DNA of 5,000 nt from an uncultured Bacteroidota bacterium (GTDB lineage: Bacteria > Bacteroidota > Bacteroidia > Flavobacteriales > Flavobacteriaceae): the NCBI GenBank assembly GCA_903837025.1, contig CAILTC010000560.1, positions 1-5,000 of the forward strand, read 5' to 3'. The translations under genes were made by a program, and so were the position numbers. This document shows, in pieces, positions 1 to 5,000 of the stretch. The first letter of the stretch is position 1. Every line of letters begins with the position of its first letter. The notes beneath the pieces were generated by a model. That model was given only the letters and a program-made list of their open reading frames with translations, searched no databases and was not told where the DNA came from.

Positions 1-312
1 ATGAGCATTTAAAAAAGACATTAAATCAATTCGTTTGATACAAAACCATGGATCCAATTTAATCTTAATCAACTCATTACCAGTAGGTCTTTTTAAACTG
101 AATATATTTATTCTATTTTTATTCAAACCTATCGAAAGAGAATCTGATAATTCATTTAAAACAGACAACCCGTCAGAATTCATTAAAAAAGCATGACCTC
201 TACTAAAAACACCTTCAACTTTTTCGTTGATAACAACCTCCCAATTTTTACTCTTAAGTAAAATTCCAACAGTTAGCCCCGCTATACCGCCACCAAGAAT
301 CACAACTTTCAT
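1..312 (-). CDS. FAD-dependent monooxygenase-type flavoprotein, N-terminal part (cut by window edge)
   Basis: The first 104 codons of a flavoprotein; the frame is open to base 1, so the C-terminal part lies outside. Seen directly: an N-terminal Rossmann beta-alpha-beta unit, with strand MKVVILGGG leading into GxGxxG (G7, G9, G12) and a glutamate at residue 30 in the ribose-binding position. The GHAFLMNSDG stretch (39-48) and KRIDLMSFL (93-101) correspond to the usual 'hRxdL' region of class A flavin monooxygenases (PF01494-like). Such enzymes hydroxylate or oxidise small organic substrates with FAD and NAD(P)H; the substrate cannot be told from this fragment. The ATG is fixed by its 4-base overlap (ATGA) with the stop of the upstream aminotransferase gene, and an AAGG-like sequence lies about 7 bases before it, so the two are very likely co-transcribed and translationally coupled. 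A related FAD oxidoreductase such as a geranylgeranyl-reductase-like or halogenase-like protein is possible. Confidence 0.85.
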   Translation of the reverse strand, partial: MKVVILGGGIAGLTVGILLKSKNWEVVINEKVEGVFSRGHAFLMNSDGLSVLNELSDSLSIGLNKNRINIFSLKRPTGNELIKIKLDPWFCIKRIDLMSFLNAH

Positions 313-1472
313 AGCATTACCTTTTTAATTCTTGCTATAGCATCTGATATGATTTCTTCTGATGTTGCAAAACTTGTTCTAATATACCCATCAGCACCAT
401 CGCCAAACCACTGCTTCAAACCTGGAACAACTAATACTTTTGCCTCATTCAGAAGAATGTCCTGAATTTGCTGACTTGTTTTTTGAGTTGCCTTGATATT
501 TGTAAAAGCGACATAACAACCTTGGGGCGCAATGCACTCAAAATTTGGAATACTGTTTAATTCACTCACCATAATATTCCTCATTTTAGTTAAATGAACC
601 AAAAAGTCATCTAACCAATACTCGCATTTTGTCAAAGCAGTTGTTGCTGCAATTTGAGATAAAATATTCGCTCCATGTACTGTAGAATTATGAAGTGATG
701 CATTCATTAATCGAATAAAATCAGATTCGTTATGGGCAATAACAGCGCCTATTCGTAAACCTGCTAATCCATAAGACTTACTAAATCCAGTTATTGTCAC
801 GGTTTTATTTCTAATGTCTTGATTTAATGAAGCTATACTCGTAAAAACATTTGGTTCAAAAACAATATCACTCCAAATTTCATCTGATAAAATCGTTAAA
901 TTGTGTTTACAAGCAATATTCCCAAATTGTAATAATTCTTGTTTTGTAAACACTTTTCCTGTTGGATTTAAAGGATTACACAAACAAATCATCTTAGTGT
1001 TTTTGGTAATCTGTTTTTCCAAGTGTTGAAAATCGACATCGAAACTTCCTGGAGGTATTGAAAAAGAAATTGCTGTTGCACCAACCGCCTCGATTGAATA
1101 TCTGAATAGAAAATCTACAGGATCGAATATTATTGCTTCATCACCAGTTTTTAAAAAGGCTTTACAAGTCAAATAAATTCCATAAGCAGCGCTATCAACC
1201 GGAAAAGTGAAAGCTGGAGAAACGGGTACATTCCGTTTTCTTTGAAAATAATTAGCGACGCTTTCTTTGAATTCAGGAAGCCCTTCAGGATGTGCATACG
1301 AAAAATAACGGTCTTTTGAATACGAACAAATTGCTTCAGCTATTTCAGGCGCACAAGGAAAATCAGGGTCGGCAGCTGTTAATGGAATAACTCCATCCTC
1401 AACAGTCGCCCATCTTAAATTAAAGGCTCGCTGCTTTAATAATGATAAATTGATAGAGTCATTTGAGAACAT
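309..1472 (-). CDS. PLP-dependent aminotransferase, class I/II (fold type I)
   Basis: A complete 387-residue fold-type I PLP enzyme of normal length. Motifs seen: an N-terminal LTAADPDFPCAPEI segment (31-44), which resembles the 'ADMDF' start of MalY/PatB and relatives; NPLNPTG (166-172), where the Asn contacts PLP; DEIWSDI (197-203), with Asp197 expected to pair with the pyridine nitrogen; SKSYGLAGLRIG (231-242), with Lys232 as the Schiff-base lysine and Arg240 near the phosphate; and GYIRTSFA (362-369), with Arg365 as the substrate carboxylate arginine. All key catalytic residues are present, so it should be active, as an amino-acid aminotransferase or a cystathionine beta-lyase-like enzyme. 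Substrate is not deducible. It acts in the cytoplasm; no signal peptide is visible. It is the first gene of an operon with the overlapping flavoprotein gene, which suggests a shared small-molecule pathway. The ATG is the first in frame after an A/T-rich leader lacking a Shine-Dalgarno sequence. Confidence 0.93.
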   Translation of the reverse strand: MFSNDSINLSLLKQRAFNLRWATVEDGVIPLTAADPDFPCAPEIAEAICSYSKDRYFSYAHPEGLPEFKESVANYFQRKRNVPVSPAFTFPVDSAAYGIYLTCKAFLKTGDEAIIFDPVDFLFRYSIEAVGATAISFSIPPGSFDVDFQHLEKQITKNTKMICLCNPLNPTGKVFTKQELLQFGNIACKHNLTILSDEIWSDIVFEPNVFTSIASLNQDIRNKTVTITGFSKSYGLAGLRIGAVIAHNESDFIRLMNASLHNSTVHGANILSQIAATTALTKCEYWLDDFLVHLTKMRNIMVSELNSIPNFECIAPQGCYVAFTNIKATQKTSQQIQDILLNEAKVLVVPGLKQWFGDGADGYIRTSFATSEEIISDAIARIKKVML

Positions 1473-1509
1473 GGTATAAACTTTAAAAAATTAAAAATAG
1501 TTTTATATT

Positions 1510-1537
1510 TTACTAATCTTAAATTACTAATTTTTAA
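1510..1537. repeat. Imperfect 14-bp tandem repeat in the aminotransferase leader
   Basis: Two adjacent 14-base units, TTACTAATCTTAAA and TTACTAATTTTTAA, match at 12 of 14 positions; the shared core is TTACTAAT. They lie about 40 bases before the aminotransferase start and overlap the left arm of the larger inverted repeat. In such A/T-rich sequence a match of this quality could be chance or slippage; a protein-binding pair of sites is only a possibility. Confidence 0.4.
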
Positions 1538-1577
1538 ATAAATGATATGCATTGCAGAGAAAGTCAAACCATACCAT
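1527..1577 (-). other. Possible 16-codon leader peptide, aromatic-rich
   Basis: An ATG-to-TAG mini-ORF on the aminotransferase strand reads MVWFDFLCNAYHLFKN. Five of 16 residues are aromatic (W3, F4, F6, Y11, F14). It begins inside the first arm of the inverted repeat at 1530-1589, crosses the loop and the whole second arm, and stops right after it. If translated, ribosome position would control whether the hairpin forms, which is the geometry of an attenuation leader. No Shine-Dalgarno sequence or U-tract terminator accompanies it, and short ORFs rich in F/Y/L arise easily in A/T-rich DNA, so this is a candidate only. Confidence 0.15.
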
Positions 1578-1589
1578 TTATTTAAAAAT
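1530..1589. repeat. Inverted repeat: 20-bp arms, 20-base loop
   Basis: Arms are at 1530-1549 and 1570-1589. Fifteen outer bases (ATTTTTAAATAAATG) pair perfectly, followed by one imperfect position and four more pairs. In minus-strand RNA, the strand of the aminotransferase operon, the imperfect position becomes a G-U pair, so the transcript can form an unbroken 20-bp stem. On the plus strand the same position would be an A-C mismatch. It lies 58 bases before the aminotransferase start. No run of U follows the stem on either strand, so it is not a standard intrinsic terminator. It could be a leader hairpin or an operator; no transposon-like features surround it. Confidence 0.75.
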
Positions 1590-1713
1590 CAGCAAATTAA
1601 AACATCAAACTATATCTAATAATTCTAAAATTTTGTTATTTGTTGTAGAAATTGAGAACAAAAAGTAGGTTTCAGTAATACTAAAATTAATAATTCAACA
1701 GATTAGGGGCGAA

Positions 1714-1741
1714 CAAATATATAAAAAATACTTATTTTCAA
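1714..1741 (-). promoter_or_regulatory. Bacteroidota-type promoter for the aminotransferase operon
   Basis: On the minus strand, TTG (1741-1739), then 17 bases, then TATATTTG (1721-1714). This is an exact match to the Bacteroidota housekeeping pattern TTG-N17-23-TAnnTTTG. The -33 TTG shares bases with the lpxK stop codon TGA (1740-1738), so the promoter sits at the end of lpxK. Initiation should fall near 1707, giving a leader of about 235 bases before the aminotransferase ATG. The position upstream of an operon and in the correct orientation supports it. Confidence 0.65.
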
Positions 1742-2754
1742 TCCATTTCTTTAATGAAATTAGCAATTGTTTTATCAAAATTTTCACTTTCCTTAACAAA
1801 CGAACTTCGAATGGGTAAATAGAAAAGTTGCTCTTTTAGCATACTACCTTTCAATCTTACAAAATCTTTTTCGGTGGTAATGACAATCTTGTTTTGTGAT
1901 TTATTTTTAATTGCTAACAATTCATTTTCTGTAAAATGATGATGATCAGGAAAGGTCAAACATTCATCGTTTTTACTTTTTAAATGGTCGAAAAAAGGCT
2001 TGGGTTTTGCAATTCCTGCCAAAAGCAATTTATCAATAGTCCTGATTTCTTCGACTTTCATCCTTTTGTCTCCCGAATAAATCGCATCCTCATAATCAAT
2101 ATAAGAAAAATACAATTCTTGATTTGGATCAAGCTTAAGTTTTGCTTTTATTTTATTTTGCCCGTCAAGCGAAAGTGTTTCAGGACATTTTGTCACAATG
2201 ACCAAATTGGCTCTTCGTGCTCCGATTTTACTTTCGCGTAAATTCCCTGTGGGTAACATAAAATCATCCGAATACAAATCCCCGTAAGAAGTGAGTAAAA
2301 TATAGAAACCCGCCTTAACTTTCCGGTGTTGAAAAGCATCATCAAGTAATATTAAGTCTGGTTTATCTTTTTGTGAAAGCAATTGCTCGATGCCGTTTTT
2401 TCGGTCAGCATCAACGGCAACCTGAATATCTTTGAATTTTTCATAATATTGAAAAGGTTCGTCGCCAAGAATTTCAGCATTCGAAGTAGCGTCGGCAAGA
2501 ATAAAACCTTCCGATTTTCTTTTGTAACCGCGACTTAATGTGGCCACTTTATATTTTGGCGAAAGCAACCGAATCAAATATTCTATTTGAGGAGTTTTTC
2601 CTGTGCCGCCTACACTTAGATTACCAACTGCGATAACGGGAATATCGAAAGAACAGGATTTTAGAATTCCTTTATCGAAAAGAAAATTCCGAATACTGGT
2701 GATGAAACCATACAAAATGGAAAAAGGAAACAGTATTTTTCGAAGTAAATTCAT
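1738..2754 (-). CDS. lpxK: Tetraacyldisaccharide 4'-kinase (lipid A synthesis)
   Basis: A complete 338-residue LpxK, normal length for the family. It phosphorylates the 4' position of tetraacyldisaccharide-1-phosphate to give lipid IVA, at the inner face of the cytoplasmic membrane. Seen: a hydrophobic N-terminal helix (about 7-27) for membrane association; a Walker A loop GNLSVGGTGKTP (44-55) with Lys53 and Thr54; SRGYKRK (74-80); GDEP (97-100), with Asp98 at the position of the catalytic aspartate of characterised LpxK; LDDAFQHRK (137-145), the Walker B region; PTGNLRES (168-175); FPDHHHFT (268-275), holding the conserved Asp-His; and TEKDFVRL (294-301). No key motif is missing. The start gives the canonical N-terminal helix; there is no Shine-Dalgarno sequence. 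It diverges from the NIF3-like gene. A weak -7-like TACTTTCG lies 5-12 bases before the ATG but lacks a -33 partner, so its promoter is unresolved. I see no terminator after it, so some transcripts may continue into the aminotransferase operon. Confidence 0.97.
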   Translation of the reverse strand: MNLLRKILFPFSILYGFITSIRNFLFDKGILKSCSFDIPVIAVGNLSVGGTGKTPQIEYLIRLLSPKYKVATLSRGYKRKSEGFILADATSNAEILGDEPFQYYEKFKDIQVAVDADRKNGIEQLLSQKDKPDLILLDDAFQHRKVKAGFYILLTSYGDLYSDDFMLPTGNLRESKIGARRANLVIVTKCPETLSLDGQNKIKAKLKLDPNQELYFSYIDYEDAIYSGDKRMKVEEIRTIDKLLLAGIAKPKPFFDHLKSKNDECLTFPDHHHFTENELLAIKNKSQNKIVITTEKDFVRLKGSMLKEQLFYLPIRSSFVKESENFDKTIANFIKEMD

Positions 2755-2774
2755 AATACGAAAGTATAATATTT

Positions 2775-2782
2775 TATCTTTG
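2775..2782 (+). promoter_or_regulatory. Candidate -7 box for the NIF3-like / zinc-ribbon-like operon
   Basis: TATCTTTG is an exact match to the Bacteroidota -7 consensus TAnnTTTG, in the 96-base divergent region and facing the NIF3-like gene 68 bases downstream. A proper -33 TTG at the right distance is not present; the nearest approximation is TTC 22 bases upstream. The call therefore rests on the -7 match and its location. Confidence 0.45.
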
Positions 2783-2830
2783 GAATGAAAATTTTGTTCC
2801 TTATTCTTTATAGTTGAGCGACTTTAAACA

Positions 2831-2854
2831 ATGAACTTTAAACCAAAACAATGA
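2831..2854 (+). other. Seven-codon upstream ORF overlapping the NIF3-like start
   Basis: ATG at 2831 opens MNFKPKQ and stops at a TGA that overlaps the NIF3-like start codon (ATGA at 2851-2854). The arrangement would allow translation to re-initiate at the main gene, but there is no ribosome binding site and the length is well within chance. It also means a wrongly chosen upstream ATG is out of frame, supporting 2851 as the true start. Confidence 0.12.
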
Positions 2855-3945
2855 AAACCAAAGAAATAATTTCCGTTCTCGAAGAAATGGCACCATTGGC
2901 TTATGCCGAAGATTTTGATAATGTAGGTTTACTAGTTGGCGATCAAGAATCCGAAGCTACAGGAGTCCTGGTTTGCCACGATGCTTTAGAAAGTGTGATT
3001 GACGAGGCTGTTGCAAAAAAATGCAATCTGGTTGTTTGTTTTCATCCCATTTTATTCTCAGGTTTGAAGAAAATCACTGTCAAAAATTATGTCGAAAGAG
3101 CCGTTATAAAAGCCATAAAAAATGACATTGCTATTTTTGCCGTTCACACAGCATTAGACAATCATCAAGATGGCGTAAATAAAATATTCTGTGATGCTTT
3201 GGGTTTAACAAAAACTAAAATTCTGATTCCGAAAACCAATTTCATTCGAAAATTAGTGACGTACACAATTCCTGAAAATGCTGAAAAATTGCGAAATGCT
3301 TTGTTTGACGCTGGAGCAGGAAACATTGGCAATTATGAAAATTGTAGTTTCAACTCGAAAGGAATTGGAACGTATATGGGCAATGAACATAGTAATCCCG
3401 AGATTGGAGAGCGATTTGAATTTGTAGAAAATGAAGAAATAAAAATCGAAGTTACTTTCGAAAAACATTTGGAAAACAAAATCCTGAAATCGCTTTTCAA
3501 AAACCATGTTTATGAAGAAGTAGCCTATGAAATTTATGATTTACAGAACAAAAATCAGAATATTGGATTGGGAATGATAGGCGAGTTTGAAGTTGCAATG
3601 CAAGAAAATGAATTTTTAACTTTCGTTAAAGATAAAATGCAATGTGGCGGAATTCGATACAGTACTTTATTGGGTAAACCCATAAAAAAGGTTGCCGTTC
3701 TTGGTGGTTCCGGAAGTTTTGCCATTAAAAACGCAATTCAGGCTGGAGCAGACGCATTTTTAACTGCCGATTTGAAGTACCATCAATATTATGAAGCTGA
3801 AAATCAGCTTATTTTAGCCGATATTGGACATTTTGAAAGCGAACGTTATACAAAAAATTATATTGTTGATTTTCTTCGGAAAAAAATCCTTAATTTTGCA
3901 ATCGTTTTATCGGAAGAAAATACAAATCCAGTTAAGTACTTATAG
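2851..3945 (+). CDS. NIF3/YqfO-like dinuclear metal-centre protein (YbgI family)
   Basis: A complete 364-residue NIF3-family protein of the long YqfO type: two NIF3 halves (about 1-130 and 245-364) separated by a PII/CutA-like insert (about 130-245). Family members form toroidal hexamers with a two-metal site; the cellular role is not settled, and GTP cyclohydrolase I type 2 is a label carried by some relatives without good support. Seen: DNVGLLVG (23-30), FHPILFSG (64-71), AVHTALDN (97-104) with Asp103 as a ligand, a GGSGS loop (285-289), GHFESE (326-331) with His327 and Glu331 as ligands, and the C-terminal SEENTNPVKY (354-363) typical of the family. Phe64 stands where E. coli YbgI has the first of two adjacent metal-binding histidines. 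The start at 2851 gives the expected N-terminus. It is followed after 9 bases by the zinc-ribbon-like gene, a pairing common across bacteria, so the two form one operon. Confidence 0.95.
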   Translation: MKTKEIISVLEEMAPLAYAEDFDNVGLLVGDQESEATGVLVCHDALESVIDEAVAKKCNLVVCFHPILFSGLKKITVKNYVERAVIKAIKNDIAIFAVHTALDNHQDGVNKIFCDALGLTKTKILIPKTNFIRKLVTYTIPENAEKLRNALFDAGAGNIGNYENCSFNSKGIGTYMGNEHSNPEIGERFEFVENEEIKIEVTFEKHLENKILKSLFKNHVYEEVAYEIYDLQNKNQNIGLGMIGEFEVAMQENEFLTFVKDKMQCGGIRYSTLLGKPIKKVAVLGGSGSFAIKNAIQAGADAFLTADLKYHQYYEAENQLILADIGHFESERYTKNYIVDFLRKKILNFAIVLSEENTNPVKYL

Positions 3946-3954
3946 ACATAGAAT

Positions 3955-4734
3955 ATGGCGACTACAAAAGAATTGAGTGTTGAAGACAAATTAAGAGCAA
4001 TTTACGATTTACAATTGATTGACTCTAGAATTGATGAAATTAGAAACGTGAGAGGGGAACTTCCTCTTGAAGTGGAAGATTTAGAAGATGAAGTTGCAGG
4101 ATTAAGCACACGTTCAGAAAAACTGAAAAATGATCTTGATATCATCGAAGACCTTATTAAGGTTAAGAAAAATTCAATCGACGAACACAAGGAGTCTATA
4201 AAAAGATACACAAAACAACAAGATACCGTTCGTAACAATAGAGAATTTAACTCATTGACTAAAGAAGTTGAGTTTCAAGAATTAGAAATTCAATTGGCCG
4301 AAAAGCAAATTAAAGAAATGAAAGCTTCTATCGAACACAAGAAAGAAGTTATTTCACAATCAAAAGAAAGATTAGAAACTAAATCGAATCACTTAAAACA
4401 TAAAAAATCGGAATTGAGCGCCATAATGGCTGAAACCGCCAAAGAAGAAGCTTTTTTGACTGAAAAATCAGAAGAGTACCAAAAACTAATCGAAGAAAGA
4501 TTAATGGCGGCTTATAATAGAATTAGATCAAGCGTTCGTAACGGATTAGCAGTAGTTTCTATCGAAAGAGGAGCATCTGCTGGATCGTTTTTCACCATTC
4601 CACCGCAAACACAAGTTGAAATTGCTTCAAGAAAGAAAATCATCACTGATGAGCATTCAGGAAGAATTTTAGTCGACAGCGTTTTGGCTGAAGAAGAAAA
4701 AGAGAAAATGGAAAATCTTTTCTCAAAATTCTAA
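3955..4734 (+). CDS. Coiled-coil protein of the C4-type zinc-ribbon (DUF164) family, lacking the zinc cysteines
   Basis: A complete 259-residue protein. Residues about 35-180 are a long, highly charged (Lys/Glu) heptad-rich antiparallel coiled coil, with the conserved turn region VRNNREFNSLTKEVE (92-106). The C-terminal part (about 185-240) is the zinc-ribbon domain of the family: YNRIRSSVRNGLAVV, then a knuckle at GASAGS (206-211), then IPPQTQVEI, then a second knuckle at DEHSGRI (232-238). Family members normally carry Cys-x2-Cys in each knuckle; here the four positions are Ser208, Ser211, Asp232 and Ser235, and the whole protein has no cysteine. The fold signature otherwise remains, so the domain probably persists without zinc. 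Function in this family is poorly known; nucleic-acid or ribosome-related roles have been suggested for relatives. No signal peptide or membrane segment is seen. It is second in the operon behind the NIF3-like gene and is closed by the terminator 8 bases after its stop. Confidence 0.93.
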   Translation: MATTKELSVEDKLRAIYDLQLIDSRIDEIRNVRGELPLEVEDLEDEVAGLSTRSEKLKNDLDIIEDLIKVKKNSIDEHKESIKRYTKQQDTVRNNREFNSLTKEVEFQELEIQLAEKQIKEMKASIEHKKEVISQSKERLETKSNHLKHKKSELSAIMAETAKEEAFLTEKSEEYQKLIEERLMAAYNRIRSSVRNGLAVVSIERGASAGSFFTIPPQTQVEIASRKKIITDEHSGRILVDSVLAEEEKEKMENLFSKF

Positions 4735-4742
4735 AATCATTG

Positions 4743-4772
4743 AAGTCCCGATACCCATCGGGACTTTTTTTT
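4743..4772 (+). terminator. Strong rho-independent terminator of the NIF3-like / zinc-ribbon-like operon
   Basis: A perfect 10-bp G/C-rich stem (AAGTCCCGAT pairing with ATCGGGACTT) with a 4-base loop ACCC, running straight into eight T residues at 4765-4772. It starts 8 bases after the zinc-ribbon-like stop codon. No T-run follows on the other strand, so it works rightward only. Confidence 0.95.
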
Positions 4773-4774
4773 AT

Positions 4775-4951
4775 ATGAAAAAACTGCTTCACTTTTTGTT
4801 TGCCAAATCAGTTGGAATATACATCAACGTATTAAGTTATGTATCGCCAGAAAAAGCATTGCAACTTGCTTATGGTTTTTTTAGTGAGCCAAGAAGCGGA
4901 AAATTAGCTATAGAAAACCTTCCTAAAATTCTACAAAAATCCAAAACATAA
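4775..4951 (+). pseudogene. N-terminal fragment resembling a flavobacterial alpha/beta hydrolase (truncated)
   Basis: An ATG opens 58 codons (MKKLLHFLFAKSVGIYINVL at the start, FFSEPRSGKLAIENLPKILQ at 35-54) and stops at TAA. From memory, the helix-rich start, the SYVSPEKALQLAY segment (21-33) and FFSEPRSGKL match the N-terminal extension of a larger flavobacterial alpha/beta hydrolase, which would go on to a catalytic core with an HG oxyanion motif and a GxSxG nucleophile. None of that follows before the stop. The +1 frame after the stop is open to the window end but does not read like the expected hydrolase continuation, so a deletion or rearrangement near 4940-4950 is more likely than a simple frameshift. 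The ATG lies 2 bases after the terminator T-run, with no room for its own promoter or ribosome site. It may instead be a genuine small protein. The remaining 49 bases, 4952-5000, contain no feature I can assign. Confidence 0.5.
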
Positions 4952-5000
4952 TCCTGGGAAACTACCTATTAAAGAAGTCGATATTCTCAAAGGTGTTTTA

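Noticed and set aside
1530..1589. The inverted repeat as a terminator of lpxK or as a miniature transposable element
   Set aside because: No T-run follows the stem on either strand, it lies about 150 bases past the lpxK stop, and there are no target-site duplications or transposon-like ends.
1984..2241. An 85-codon ORF on the plus strand within lpxK
   Set aside because: It lies antisense to a clearly conserved gene with intact motifs, and its translation shows no recognisable domain.
2743..2750. A promoter for lpxK just before its ATG (the -7-like TACTTTCG actually lies at 2759-2766 on the minus strand)
   Set aside because: One mismatch in the -7 box, no TTG at the -33 distance, and it would give an almost leaderless transcript; too weak to list as a feature.
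2603..2788. A 61-codon plus-strand ORF overlapping the lpxK start and the divergent region
   Set aside because: Mostly antisense to the lpxK Walker A region; no domain, and its end runs through the promoter region of the NIF3-like gene.
3253..3507. An 84-codon minus-strand ORF inside the NIF3-like gene
   Set aside because: Phe-rich translation typical of the reverse of Lys/Glu codons; a shadow of the real gene.
4002..4238. A 78-codon minus-strand ORF inside the zinc-ribbon-like gene
   Set aside because: Ser/Phe-rich reverse image of the coiled-coil codons, with no independent signals.
4940..5000. A minus-strand ORF at the right edge
   Set aside because: About 22 open codons with no start or recognisable sequence; looks like the reverse image of the open plus-strand frame.

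Overview
The window is AT-rich DNA that looks like a chromosomal segment of a Flavobacterium-like member of the Bacteroidota. The evidence is a lipid A kinase (so Gram-negative), starts with A/T-rich leaders and mostly no Shine-Dalgarno sequence, two exact copies of the Bacteroidota -7 box TAnnTTTG next to genes, and protein sequences that read like flavobacterial versions of their families. The assignment rests on recognition, not on a database search.

Left part (1-1741, minus strand): a two-gene unit. A class I/II PLP-dependent aminotransferase is followed, with a 4-base ATGA overlap, by the N-terminal 104 codons of an FAD-dependent monooxygenase-type flavoprotein that runs off the left edge. 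The 265-base gap upstream holds no ordinary gene. It carries a good promoter whose -33 element overlaps the lpxK stop codon, which implies a leader of roughly 235 bases. In that leader lie a 20-bp inverted repeat, a 16-codon aromatic-rich mini-ORF lying across it, and a short tandem repeat.

Middle (1738-2754, minus): lpxK, the tetraacyldisaccharide 4'-kinase of lipid A synthesis, complete and with its motifs intact. It diverges from the genes to its right across a 96-base region that contains an exact -7 box facing right.

Right part (2851-4772, plus): a NIF3/YqfO-like protein and, 9 bases later, a long coiled-coil protein of the C4-type zinc-ribbon (DUF164) family, ended by a strong intrinsic terminator. 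Both deviate at metal sites: the NIF3 protein has Phe where many relatives have the first His of a His-His pair, and the zinc-ribbon protein has lost all four cysteines. Immediately after the terminator is a 58-codon ORF that looks like the N-terminal piece of an alpha/beta hydrolase, probably a decayed gene; the last 49 bases have no assignable gene.

Most of the window is conserved housekeeping sequence. I see no mobile element, CRISPR array, RNA gene or clear new multi-gene system. The points most worth following are the cysteine-less ribbon, the structured leader of the aminotransferase operon, and the truncated gene abutting the terminator.
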